A stretch of 64,000 nucleotides of DNA from Haloarcula mannanilytica (GTDB lineage: Archaea; Halobacteriota; Halobacteria; Halobacteriales; Haloarculaceae): contig NZ_BIXZ01000010.1 of NCBI RefSeq assembly GCF_005406125.1, forward strand, positions 42,270 to 106,269. The letters are read 5' to 3'. The notes under the pieces are model-generated. The model made no database searches and had not been told where the DNA came from. It saw only the letters and a list, made by a program, of their open reading frames with translations. A program made the position numbers and the translations under genes. Positions 15,860 through 24,202 of this stretch are shown here, in pieces (positions within the stretch are counted from its first letter, which is position 1; every line of letters starts with the position of its first letter).

Positions 15860-16358
15860 CACCCCCCAGAGTGTGAATGGGATTGATTTACCCGACACCC
15901 CTCGGTGTGAATGGGCTACCAACCGTCGCTCTCTGAGGAGGTTTCTCGTCGAAAGAACCCATAGAAACACATGGATAGATTACGCCTCGTTTACCCCCAC
16001 ACCCCTCAGTGTGAATGGTCCACCACCCAAGGTACCGCGATTAAGAAGCCCTTAACACCAGAAGTCCTCACGCCGTAGGGCGGGTTCTCGCCTCAGTGGC
16101 GAAGCTTCGGCTTCGGTACAAGGCCTCGCCTTTCAAAATACGTCTACTCGGAGGGCTGTTTCAACTGCAGTATAATAAAGATAACTACAACTGCGGTGCG
16201 GTGCAGTAGCGGAGCGGGTCAGCTACCGTGGCAGAACGTGTAAGCCGCTCTCCGTCCATGATAGGTCCTCAGACGGACGACACAGCTTCTACGGGTCGAG
16301 TCCGGCTCCGTCTTTACAACAGTCGTGACCTATGGGGGACCATTCACACCGAGGGGTG
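15860..16358. repeat. Origin-type repeats downstream of orc1 (candidate replication origin)
   Basis: Three direct copies related to CACCCCTCGGTGTGAATGGG lie at 15860-15881, 15896-15915 and 16000-16018; a fourth in inverse orientation is at 16340-16358, at the end of the orc1 gene. Between the third and fourth is about 320 bases without a gene, with an AT-rich tract (TATAATAAAGATAACTACAA, about 16171-16190) that could be the unwinding element. Inverted Orc-box clusters around an AT-rich stretch beside an orc1/cdc6 gene are the known form of haloarchaeal origins. The same repeat occurs on the other side of orc1. Confidence 0.7.
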
Positions 16359-16364
16359 GGGGTG

Positions 16365-17633
16365 TCACCATCCCATCAACGTCTGGAGTTCCGGCGTCGA
16401 GTTGATCAGTCCAGTTCGTGTACTCTCGACGTCTCCTTGGAGCGAATACGACCTGAACTTCCCCTGATCTCCACCTTCCTTCTTTTTCGATTCGAGAACT
16501 CCTGTCGTCACGTGTTTGTTCAGAAGCTCAAGCGCACGATTATACCCCTTGGGCTCTACTTCGACATCCCGTGCTACTGTTTGGTATACCTCGTGAATCT
16601 CTGACGTCCGGAACCATTCTTTCTCCGGGTTATTCCGGTCAAGACGTGTGAGAGCGAACAGGAGTAATTTCCCGGACAACGGAGTCCCTTTCACCATCTC
16701 CATAAAGAGTTCAACTTCGACGAGTTCGTCAGCCTCGAGAACGTGATCCGCGGTCACGATATCGTCGCCTTCTTCGTCGGCGATCTCGCCCGCATTCCGG
16801 AACAATCGGACTGCGCGTCGAGCGTCTCCGTGTTCTTCAGCTGCGAGTTCAGCTGTAGTTGGAATCACCTCGTCATCAAGGACACCGTCGTAAAATGCGT
16901 CCCGTCGATTTTCGAGGATTGCGATGAGCTGGTCTTCTTCGTACGGTGTGAACGTTCGGTGTTCTGGCTGGAGAGTCGATTGAACCCGTGATTCGATTTC
17001 TCCTTTGAATTCGATGTCGTTCGAAATCCCGATTGTTACGACTGGGAAGTCAACGTCGTCTTTTGATTGTGTCCGGGATAGCGTGTAGAGGACTTCGTTG
17101 ACTTCTCCGTGCTTGTCGATTTCATCGATGATGACGACAAGACCGCCAGAGAACTCCCTCTGAACAACGGGCCACAATTTCCGATCCCGATAATGTTCAG
17201 CTGAGAGACCTTGATAAGGGACATCGAGCGGGTTCTCTGCTTTCGCGTTCACCTGCTCTGCGATCTTTCGGAAAGTGGAGGTATACGTAGAGATGGGGTC
17301 CGGGTTAATGTAGGCAGTAACGATCGGGGAGTCCGTTCCTTCGGTTGCTGCTTCGAGCCGCTCACAGACGTGTCTTGCAACTAGTGTCTTCCCCGTCCCG
17401 GTTTCGCCCCACTCCAAGACGTTATCCGGGACGCTATTTGTCCGCATCTTTCGGAGATTCTTGGCCAGGAACGTGATATGGTCGTCTCGTCCGACAATTC
17501 GATTGGCGTCAGGAACGTTATCGATCTCGAGCAACCACGGTTTCTCAAAAATATCCGATTCGTCTTCCTCATCCCCTTCATCGACGTTTAAAATCTCGTC
17601 GACGGTTGTTTGCGTGGAATCGTCGTTTGGCAT
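16365..17633 (-). CDS. Orc1/Cdc6 replication initiator
   Basis: From ATG 17633 the protein has 422 residues: acidic N-terminus, Walker A GETGTGKT (76-83), Walker B VVIIDEIDKHG (about 166-176), sensor region VTIGISNDIEF with an arginine-rich stretch, and a C-terminal winged helix (RTSEIHEVYQTVARDVEVEP). This is the architecture of archaeal Orc1/Cdc6 proteins, which bind origin repeats and load the MCM helicase. The start is chosen because a TATA box (complement of CATATAGG, 17657-17664) lies about 28 bases upstream; a second ATG seven codons earlier is too close to it. Origin-type repeats stand on both sides and one half-site overlaps the TATA box, suggesting self-control. Confidence 0.9.
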   Translation of the reverse strand: MPNDDSTQTTVDEILNVDEGDEEDESDIFEKPWLLEIDNVPDANRIVGRDDHITFLAKNLRKMRTNSVPDNVLEWGETGTGKTLVARHVCERLEAATEGTDSPIVTAYINPDPISTYTSTFRKIAEQVNAKAENPLDVPYQGLSAEHYRDRKLWPVVQREFSGGLVVIIDEIDKHGEVNEVLYTLSRTQSKDDVDFPVVTIGISNDIEFKGEIESRVQSTLQPEHRTFTPYEEDQLIAILENRRDAFYDGVLDDEVIPTTAELAAEEHGDARRAVRLFRNAGEIADEEGDDIVTADHVLEADELVEVELFMEMVKGTPLSGKLLLFALTRLDRNNPEKEWFRTSEIHEVYQTVARDVEVEPKGYNRALELLNKHVTTGVLESKKKEGGDQGKFRSYSLQGDVESTRTGLINSTPELQTLMGW

Positions 17634-17650
17634 GAGCGGACCAATTCGCC

Positions 17651-17753
17651 CCATTCACATATAGGTTGTCCACCCTCGGTGTGATTGATTAACCTCCATT
17701 CACACTCCGGGGGGTGTTCCATTGAGCAAGGCCCCCCCAGAGTGTGAATGGGA
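17651..17753. repeat. Origin-type repeats upstream of orc1
   Basis: A half-site CCATTCACA (about 17650-17658) overlaps the orc1 promoter; a degenerate direct copy lies at 17671-17687, an inverse copy at 17696-17716 and a direct copy at 17732-17753. All are variants of the repeat found at 15860-16358. Mixed orientation and variable centre bases argue for binding sites rather than simple duplication. Confidence 0.7.
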
Positions 17754-17807
17754 TCAACCTCGTCGCCCACTTGTGGTTTGCTCGTCTCAAGTGCCATCTG
17801 AGACTAC

Positions 17808-19979
17808 TCATCCGTTCCGGGCTGCTGTAAACTCCGTCAGCTCCACCTCTCGTGTCTCTGCGAGTCTCCGTCGAATGTCTGTACGATCCCACCCGAGGGG
17901 CAACAGTACGCTCTCAACCGCTCTGACCAGCTGCGTCTCGTAGTAGGTAGCGTCGTAGGTCTCGATCTCCTCGTGCGCGAGGGCGACCCGGTCTCGCGAG
18001 GATTTCTCGTCGTCGACGACTACGTACTCGATATCTTGGCCCGGGTGGACTGCCAGGTCCTGCTCGCGAGCTCGCTTCAAAGCCGCCACGTTCTGGGTAT
18101 TCTGTGAGTAGCCTTCCAAGGGCTTGGAGACACGATTCCGTTCGACGAGCCGCTCTACTGCTACGTTGCCCGCCTGCAGTTCGTCGATTGCTCGTTCGAG
18201 ACGTCCGAGCACCGCGTCCGGTGACCGCGTAGCATCGAGCCGGTCGAGACAGTCCCGCTGGATGTCCTCGATGAACGGCGGGGTTGAGCGTTGCCGAGCT
18301 TCGATACCGCGTATCTTGAAGTCGTCGTCGCCGGCGACCTTCCCGAAGTACTTCGTCAACGCCCCGGCGTCGCTCTCGCGCTGCGGGACGAACGCGACCC
18401 AGCCGTAGTGGGCTTCGTGTTCGAGCCGAATCTCGACGGTCTCCGTGATCTCTGTCGCAAGCGCCTCGAGGTCCTCGCGATCCTCGTCGTCGACGTCAGG
18501 ATCGGGCGTCACCCAGATGGAGTCGACAATACCATGGACGACGCGCCAACCGCCGGCTTCCAGCTGCTGTTTCGCAGTCAGCAGAATTTCGCGAGCATAC
18601 GCGTTGATCGCCTCGTGACACTCGATGCGACCGAACTTCGCATTGCTGAACCCCTGATACCCGAAGCAGGCGACGAGGATCCACTTCAGCGCACCTGACC
18701 GCCCTTCGAGTTCGGCCAGTCGGTCCTCGTCGGGGTCGTCTCGCTCTTTCTCGCGACGGATGGCCGCCTTGATCTCGTCACGAGCGTCGATGATGGGTTG
18801 GAGGACGTCGACGAGATAGCCGCGGTCGTCGCAGATCGAGTACCCGAGGCCGGGAACATCCTCGCGGTCGTCGTGGCAGTCACATCGAATGACGTCGGGT
18901 GAGACGTTTCGCGTACAGATGATGTTCGGGTACAGCGAGGAGAAGTCGAGCTCGTGGACGTTCTCGTGGACGCCGACCTCGGGCACGAAGATGAAGCCGC
19001 CACGGTCGGCGTCGTGGAGCGTCCCCATCGGCTTGTAGCACTCGTGGCGCCAGGAGTTCCACGGTACGAGGACACCACGTTCGTGGGCTTCACAGATCTG
19101 GATCGCCGTCAGCACGTTCCCGATCGACGCCCACGCGAGCTCCTGAACGGGCTTTTTCGAGCGCGACACGAGGTCGAGGACGCCGTCGAGGTTCGTCTCC
19201 CCGTAGAAGAACGTGTTCGACTCGTCGATGATCGCCCGCCCGGGGACGTTGTACCGTGCCGGCGAGTGACCGACGCGACCGTAGCTTGCGTAGGTCGACG
19301 CACCGGCGAGTTGCTGATAATCGACGTCCGGCCACCGACTCAGCGAGAAATCGTCGACGCCGGAGTCCGTCGCCATCTCGTACAGCGTCGGGATAATCTC
19401 ACTCGTCGAACAGACCAAGATGTCCGGATTGTGCTTTTCGAGCGCTGCTTGCACGGCATTCAAGAGCTCTGTCGGCGAGCCAGTTACAGTATTGCCGGCC
19501 ACCGTCAGTTCTTCATAGATGTCGTTGCTCGTTTCGGTCACCGGAACGCTGAGCCGGAGCGTCGACAGTTCGCTGGCTGGCGTCGGATCGGCGCCGGTCT
19601 CCAGACAGTACCGGAACTCTCGCGAGAAGTCGACGTTGAAACAGGCGATATCCCCGACTGGATAGGCCGACAGCTGACGCGCTTGCCGGGCGAGTGGAGT
19701 GACGCGGTCGATGTGGACGACGTCGACGGCGAGGACGGCCTCCTCGTCCCGTCGAAAGCCCGGCCGTCGCGCAACCATCTCGGTCGCGACGACATCTGGG
19801 TGCTGGTCGTACACCGACTGGAATGTCGTGAGGTCGAGGTCGGACGCTGGGTCGCGAGCGGCGACGTAGAAGCGTGGGGTGTAGTCATCGCGCTCGGTCG
19901 CGACGGTGCCGTCGGCGGTTGCCTCCCACTCCAGGACGCGGCCGTCGTCCAGAAAGTCGATACTGAACGGCATCGTCAC
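17808..19979 (-). CDS. Plasmid-type family B DNA polymerase with degenerate exonuclease
   Basis: The 723-residue protein has polymerase motif A DFSSLYPNIICTRN (about 343), motif B KWILVACFGYQGFSNAKFGR (about 430) and motif C HGIVDSIWV (about 483). Motif C keeps the second aspartate of the usual YGDTDS but not the first. The exonuclease region near 185 reads NPDILVCSTSEIIPTLYEM, without the normal N-x-x-x-F/Y-D residues, so proofreading is probably lost. GTG 19979 overlaps the previous stop (TGA) by four bases; ATG 19973 is also possible. It is the third gene of a RecA-like/small protein/PolB unit beside orc1, and may replicate or repair the plasmid. Confidence 0.85.
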   Translation of the reverse strand: MTMPFSIDFLDDGRVLEWEATADGTVATERDDYTPRFYVAARDPASDLDLTTFQSVYDQHPDVVATEMVARRPGFRRDEEAVLAVDVVHIDRVTPLARQARQLSAYPVGDIACFNVDFSREFRYCLETGADPTPASELSTLRLSVPVTETSNDIYEELTVAGNTVTGSPTELLNAVQAALEKHNPDILVCSTSEIIPTLYEMATDSGVDDFSLSRWPDVDYQQLAGASTYASYGRVGHSPARYNVPGRAIIDESNTFFYGETNLDGVLDLVSRSKKPVQELAWASIGNVLTAIQICEAHERGVLVPWNSWRHECYKPMGTLHDADRGGFIFVPEVGVHENVHELDFSSLYPNIICTRNVSPDVIRCDCHDDREDVPGLGYSICDDRGYLVDVLQPIIDARDEIKAAIRREKERDDPDEDRLAELEGRSGALKWILVACFGYQGFSNAKFGRIECHEAINAYAREILLTAKQQLEAGGWRVVHGIVDSIWVTPDPDVDDEDREDLEALATEITETVEIRLEHEAHYGWVAFVPQRESDAGALTKYFGKVAGDDDFKIRGIEARQRSTPPFIEDIQRDCLDRLDATRSPDAVLGRLERAIDELQAGNVAVERLVERNRVSKPLEGYSQNTQNVAALKRAREQDLAVHPGQDIEYVVVDDEKSSRDRVALAHEEIETYDATYYETQLVRAVESVLLPLGWDRTDIRRRLAETREVELTEFTAARNG

Positions 19980-20281
19980 GGGTTCGCGTCCGGTGGGGCA
20001 CTCTCTTGATCATCGCGTGCTGCGACCGCAGCTTCGAGCTCCTCGAGGCGTTCCTCGTGGTCGTCGAGGCGGGCCTCCTGTTCGAGATCGATGCTGAGCA
20101 GCGCCGGCAGCAGCGGATTTTGGTGGTTCAACAGCCCGCTCGCGTCGGCGTGCTCGCGGGCGTACTCGAACAGCCGGTCGAAGCGCGGCTGGTCGCGACG
20201 CCGCAGTGCCCGGCGGAACTCCGCCCACCGCTCTTCGATGGCCCGGAGCGCATCCCGGTACGTCGGGTTTGTGCGCCCCAT
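19976..20281 (-). CDS. Small conserved partner protein in the PolB operon
   Basis: Start ATG 20281 is supported by GGAGG nine bases upstream; longer in-frame sequence is the end of the RecA-like gene read in another frame. The 101-residue product MGRTNPTYRDALRAIEERWA... continues with FDRLFEYAREHADASGLLNH and a C-terminal coiled-coil helix. I recognise it as a regular neighbour of haloarchaeal plasmid PolB genes, of unknown role. Position between the RecA-like gene and PolB, with overlap to PolB, suggests a shared complex. Confidence 0.65.
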   Translation of the reverse strand: MGRTNPTYRDALRAIEERWAEFRRALRRRDQPRFDRLFEYAREHADASGLLNHQNPLLPALLSIDLEQEARLDDHEERLEELEAAVAARDDQESAPPDANP

Positions 20282-20283
20282 CG

Positions 20284-21228
20284 CTATCGGCCTCCTGTCC
20301 CGGTCGCGGTCCACGCATCGAGCAAGGGATTCGCGGTGGCCGTCACAGTCTCACCGTCAGCGGTGACGCCCGTCCCGACACCCTCCGGCGTCGGCGTTGA
20401 CGGCGCCGGTGTCGTCGGTTCCACGCCGACCTGCGTGGCGCGTGCCGCGAGCAGCTGCCGCCAGTACGCGAACGTCGTCTGGTAGTACGCGCCGTCGTCA
20501 ACGGGATAGACGAGCGTCTCGAAGTCCTCACCGACGACCCGTGGCCCCATCCGCGTCTGCTCGCACTCGAGGTGGTGGTCGGCGACCGTCGCGACTGGCT
20601 CGGTGAATTCGTTTCGTTCGTTTCGCGTAACGAGTACCGGGATATCGTACCCCTCGGCGTAGGTCGCCAGCCGGGCGAGAGTTCGAGCCTGGAGAGTTTT
20701 CGCGTGGGTCTCGCTGAGGGTATCGTCGGCGCGGTACTGGGCGTCGACGGCCGGCGCGACGATGAGGGCGGGTGTATGGGGCGACGTGCCCTCGTCACGA
20801 CTTGGTGCCCCTCGACCGGTCGCCCCGGCGTCGGTGGTGGACATCTGGATTGACTTGTTCACTGCCGTCGGAAGATCACAGACAGCGCCGTAGTGCTGGT
20901 AGGCGGTGAATCCGCGTGCCACGTGGATTCGGTTGAGCAACCGTTGACTGGGCGCGATCTGAGCGAGTGTCGTCGTCGTCGCGTGTCCGTTTGCGTCGAC
21001 CCAGAAGGCGGGTCCGTCGTGCAGGAGGAGATGGTCGAGCACGAGCGACTGCAGGATCGGGACACCGCGGCCTCCCTCGACGTCGAGCAGCGTGATGCCG
21101 TCGCCGAGTGACGGCAACAACATCTCGTTCGTAGCTGGATCGGCCTGGTCAGCGAGGGACCGATTGCGGTCAGCACCCCGAGTTGGCTGGTCCACCGCTA
21201 ATCGGTTCGACGTTGTGTGTTCTCCCAT
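20284..21228 (-). CDS. RecA/RadA-superfamily-like protein lacking a normal P-loop
   Basis: The 314-residue protein has the order of a RecA core: LGDGITLLDVEGGRGVPILQ where a Walker A would stand, VARGFTAYQHYG, a PALIVAPAVDAQYR strand at the Walker B place, and IPVLVTRNERNEF like the later RecA strands. The GxxxxGKT lysine is missing (EGGRGVPI), so ATP hydrolysis is unlikely. The C-terminus is a proline/threonine-rich tail. It heads the operon with a small protein and PolB. Probably a structural or DNA-binding recombinase-like accessory; this is inference. Confidence 0.6.
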   Translation of the reverse strand: MGEHTTSNRLAVDQPTRGADRNRSLADQADPATNEMLLPSLGDGITLLDVEGGRGVPILQSLVLDHLLLHDGPAFWVDANGHATTTTLAQIAPSQRLLNRIHVARGFTAYQHYGAVCDLPTAVNKSIQMSTTDAGATGRGAPSRDEGTSPHTPALIVAPAVDAQYRADDTLSETHAKTLQARTLARLATYAEGYDIPVLVTRNERNEFTEPVATVADHHLECEQTRMGPRVVGEDFETLVYPVDDGAYYQTTFAYWRQLLAARATQVGVEPTTPAPSTPTPEGVGTGVTADGETVTATANPLLDAWTATGTGGR

Positions 21229-21384
21229 ATTCGATTAGAGGTCAACGTTCCCGATAAGCCGCGGCGTGTCGCTTCCGCGTTTCAGGGAACTCGACTTGAT
21301 CCCCTCCAATCCCGGTACAGTCCCGAGTAGTCTCCGTTTGGATCCTGTTTCCGAGAATAGTTCCTGAATCCAGCGTTCTCCGTG

Positions 21385-21425
21385 TTAACCAACAACCGCC
21401 CGATTGACGCCGGCGTGTTGGTTAA
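21385..21425. repeat. TTAACCAACA inverted repeat, copy 5
   Basis: TTAACCAACA 21385-21394 and TGTTGGTTAA 21416-21425, spacer 21 bases, between the divergent RecA-like/PolB operon and the hypothetical gene at 21500. It could control either or both. Confidence 0.85.
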
Positions 21426-21499
21426 ACCTCCACAGCTGTAGTCTCGAGCCTGACTGCTCGGAATGTTAATGCTCAACGCCACGTTGGAAGAGGTGCTCT

Positions 21500-22090
21500 A
21501 TGAGCTACCCACGAACCCACGTCGACCACCGAAACCCCGATCACCACGAGTCAATGCACCCAACTCGAAATATCGTGAATGCCCACGTTGTTGCCGGGGA
21601 ATTTCTCACTTCGCGGTACCACGAGGCGCTTCAAACTGTTCTCCATCCCCTCGGCGAGTCTTTGGACACCAAAGACCAACATGCGCTCAACGACCTTGGC
21701 ATCGTCCATGCTACTGGTTCCTTGAACGAGCTATCCCCGATCGTTCGCACATACGTCAAACTCGAGGAGTATTGGACACGCACCCATCGTACTGCGCTCA
21801 ACGAACTATTCGCTGATCGACGTGCTCACGTCCTGAGTTGCTGTACGCGGTTCCTTTCTGAGTTCCCTCGACACACTCTTGAAGCCGAATCCGGCCGTTC
21901 CGGAACTGCGCTGGATACTACCCTTGCTCCGCTTCTTGAGTGCGGATTTCTCTCACACACAGATGATGAGAAAACCCCATACTCTGTTGATGAACACCAC
22001 GCGCTATATCGACCGACTGAACGGCTCTTCGACGCACTTCTTGAACAAGCAGCTGTTCTCTGTGAGCTTCTGCCGCCGACCGAGCTCTAA
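21500..22090 (+). CDS. Hypothetical protein, 196 aa
   Basis: ATG 21500 follows GGAAGAGGTG at a suitable ribosome-site distance. The protein is histidine-rich at the N-terminus (HVDHRNPDHHESMHPTRNIV) and otherwise helical, with IVRTYVKLEEYWTRTHRTAL and a possible winged-helix-like end. No motif that I recognise. It is unusual for the region in having many cysteines and histidines and less acidity. It follows inverted repeat copy 5. Confidence 0.5.
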   Translation: MSYPRTHVDHRNPDHHESMHPTRNIVNAHVVAGEFLTSRYHEALQTVLHPLGESLDTKDQHALNDLGIVHATGSLNELSPIVRTYVKLEEYWTRTHRTALNELFADRRAHVLSCCTRFLSEFPRHTLEAESGRSGTALDTTLAPLLECGFLSHTDDEKTPYSVDEHHALYRPTERLFDALLEQAAVLCELLPPTEL

Positions 22091-22155
22091 TCGACGATTC
22101 AGAGCCGTTCACATTTCCAGATACGTTGAAGACTCTCCCGGCCGGACCCGGATGT

Positions 22156-22845
22156 ATGTGTGGCCGGAACTCGCTCTTCATCGACCAAGCAGACCTCGAG
22201 GCCCGCTTCGACGCCGAGGTCGTCGCTGACGGCGGGTATACACCCCGATACAACATCGCGCCTGGCGACGACCTCCACATCATCACGAACGAGGCTCAAG
22301 ACGAGATCGACGTCTACCACTGGGGGCTGATTCCGTTCTGGGCGGACAAGCCCGAGGAGGGCATCATCAACGCTCGCTCCGAGACTGCCGACGAGAAACG
22401 CGTCTTCGAGCGGGCGTGGGAATCACGTCCCTGCCTTGTCCCCTCGTCAGGGTTCTACGAGTGGAAATCGCCGAACGGCGGGTCGAAACAGCCCTATCGG
22501 ATTTACCGGGAGGACGACCCCGCATTCGCGATGGCTGGGCTCTGGGATGTCTGGGAGGGCGACGACGAGACGATCTCGTGCGTCACGATTCTCACGACGG
22601 AGCCGAACGACTTGATGAACTCAATCCACGACCGGATGCCGGTCGTCCTCCCGCAGGACGCGGAATCCGACTGGCTCGCCGCAGATCCGGCCACCCGAAA
22701 GGAACTGTGCCAGCCGTATCCGAAGGACGATCTGGACGTCTACGAAATCTCGACGCGGGTCAACAACCCCGGCAACGACGATCCCCAGGTCATCGAGCCG
22801 CTGGACCACGAGCAATCGGGCCTCGGCGAGTTCAGTTCGGGATAG
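22156..22845 (+). CDS. SOS response-associated (SRAP, HMCES/YedK) protein
   Basis: ATG 22156 is chosen because the mature protein must begin Met-Cys: MCGRNSLFIDQADLEARF. Cys2 forms a crosslink with abasic sites in ssDNA. Other family marks are YNIAPGDDLHI, WGLIPFWADKPEEG, NARSET, the SSGFYEW glutamate and HDRMPVVL histidine. The 229-residue length is normal. SRAP proteins shield abasic sites at stalled forks; on a plasmid next to polymerase and initiator genes it probably supports replication of damaged DNA. Confidence 0.9.
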   Translation: MCGRNSLFIDQADLEARFDAEVVADGGYTPRYNIAPGDDLHIITNEAQDEIDVYHWGLIPFWADKPEEGIINARSETADEKRVFERAWESRPCLVPSSGFYEWKSPNGGSKQPYRIYREDDPAFAMAGLWDVWEGDDETISCVTILTTEPNDLMNSIHDRMPVVLPQDAESDWLAADPATRKELCQPYPKDDLDVYEISTRVNNPGNDDPQVIEPLDHEQSGLGEFSSG

Positions 22846-22860
22846 TTGACGGCGTAACGG

Positions 22861-23889
22861 TTACTGCATCGGCGACGCCGCTGCCGAATCGACGAGCGAA
22901 TACTCTCGATCCCGACTCGTCCCTTCCGCCTCGAGGAGGTTGTACTGCTCCATCTTCGAGAGGTACGTCCGAACAGTCCGTTTGGTCCGTGGATCATCGA
23001 CGGCCTCGGAATAGCGCTCGTGGATCTCGCTCGGTCCGACCGGGCCGTGCTCGCGAACGATGTCGTAGACGACGCGCTGGTGCGGCGTGAGCGAGTCGAG
23101 GCTCTTCTGCTTGATTTGGGCCCGAGCATCCTCGGCGGCGTCCAGGAGAATGTCGTCGGTGATGCGCTCGTGGTTCTCGCGATCTGCCTTGCCGGCGGCC
23201 GTTCGAAGGATGCCGATTGCGAGGCGGGCGTCGCCGGCGGCCGCGTCGGCGATCCGGTAGAGCTGGTCGTCGGTGATGACGTCCTCGTCGAGCCCCCACT
23301 TTGCCCGAGCACTCAGGATGTCGTACAGCTGCTCGTCGTGGTACTTGCCCATCCGGACATGTTCGCTGGAGCGTAGCCGGCTCACGAGGCGGTCGTCGAC
23401 GCGGCTGAACAGCTCCTCTTCCTTGTTCGCGATGCAGATGATCGCGAACTGCGGGAGGCTGTGGAGGTCGTAGATGACGCTGGGGTCTTCGAGCTGGTCG
23501 ACCTCGTCGAGGATGATGACGGTTCGCGGGCCGTCGTGTTGTTGGAGCCGGTCGACGAGTTCGTCGTGGGGCGTCGACTGCCGGTGGATGTCGATGGTGG
23601 CGCCGAGGTCGTCGAGGATCTGGTAGAGCGTCCGAAATCGGGTGTAGTTACGCCAGCAGTTGACGTAGGTAGCCTCGACGTCGAGAACCTCTTCTCGAAG
23701 TCGTTCCGTGACGAATTTCGAAATACACGTCTTCCCTGTCCCGCTGGGTCCGGTGACGATAGCTGTGTCGGCTGGTTCTCCGTTCGTGATGGGTTCGAGA
23801 ACGCTGGAGAGGTGGTTGACTTCGGCGTCGCGATGCTCAACTTCCCGAGGGACGAACCCAGCGCGGAGTACGCGAGCATCGCGGATCAT
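22861..23889 (-). CDS. Second Orc1/Cdc6-family ATPase, short type
   Basis: The 342-residue protein has Walker A GPSGTGKT (47-54), Walker B TVIILDEVDQLED (about 123-135), a sensor IICIANKEEEL and arginine region LVSRLRSSEHVRMG, and a C-terminal winged helix (HQRVVYDIVREHGPVGPSEI). This is a Cdc6/Orc1 shape, without the acidic N-terminal extension of the orc1 at 16365. No Orc-box repeats like those around the first orc gene are seen near it, so it may act at another origin or be accessory. Convergent to the SRAP gene with a 15-base gap. Confidence 0.85.
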   Translation of the reverse strand: MIRDARVLRAGFVPREVEHRDAEVNHLSSVLEPITNGEPADTAIVTGPSGTGKTCISKFVTERLREEVLDVEATYVNCWRNYTRFRTLYQILDDLGATIDIHRQSTPHDELVDRLQQHDGPRTVIILDEVDQLEDPSVIYDLHSLPQFAIICIANKEEELFSRVDDRLVSRLRSSEHVRMGKYHDEQLYDILSARAKWGLDEDVITDDQLYRIADAAAGDARLAIGILRTAAGKADRENHERITDDILLDAAEDARAQIKQKSLDSLTPHQRVVYDIVREHGPVGPSEIHERYSEAVDDPRTKRTVRTYLSKMEQYNLLEAEGTSRDREYSLVDSAAASPMQ

Positions 23890-24202
23890 CTGTATCTGGT
23901 AGACTACTTTCTGGTCATAAAAGTGTAACTGGGGTGTTTCCGGAAACGCTCTTGCCTAGGAGATTGGTTCGAAGATTCCGTTCCATCGGTAGTTATTCGC
24001 AATTTAGGCGTTTCTCTAGTCAACACGATTTTCAGCCGACTTAAGCGGGAAATTGAGATGACACAATAAACGATGCGCCGGTCTATTGAGCACTTCGCCA
24101 GAGCGCTCGATACGGTTGCCCTCGATCTGGTTAGACCTGTCTAAATCGACGAAGTGTGCGTTTTTGTTGGGAAGAAAGGCCGCGAGCGTGAAGTTCCCAC
24201 AA
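23890..24202. other. Gene-free stretch between the Cdc6-like gene and the defence operon
   Basis: About 310 bases with no convincing coding frame; short frames here lack starts or overlap the end of the next gene. No repeat or hairpin of note. It marks the boundary to lower-GC sequence downstream. Confidence 0.4.

Noticed and set aside
16020..16140. Remnant of an IS200/IS605-type element end in the origin region
   Set aside because: A few short blocks with a small hairpin looked like the end of such an element, but there is no transposase or TnpB frame and the match is from memory only.
18954..20009. Long plus-strand open frame (351 codons) opposite the polymerase gene
   Set aside because: It is antisense to PolB and its neighbour, which show clear family motifs. 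High-GC codon bias opens this frame; the translation is rich in Arg and has no domain character.
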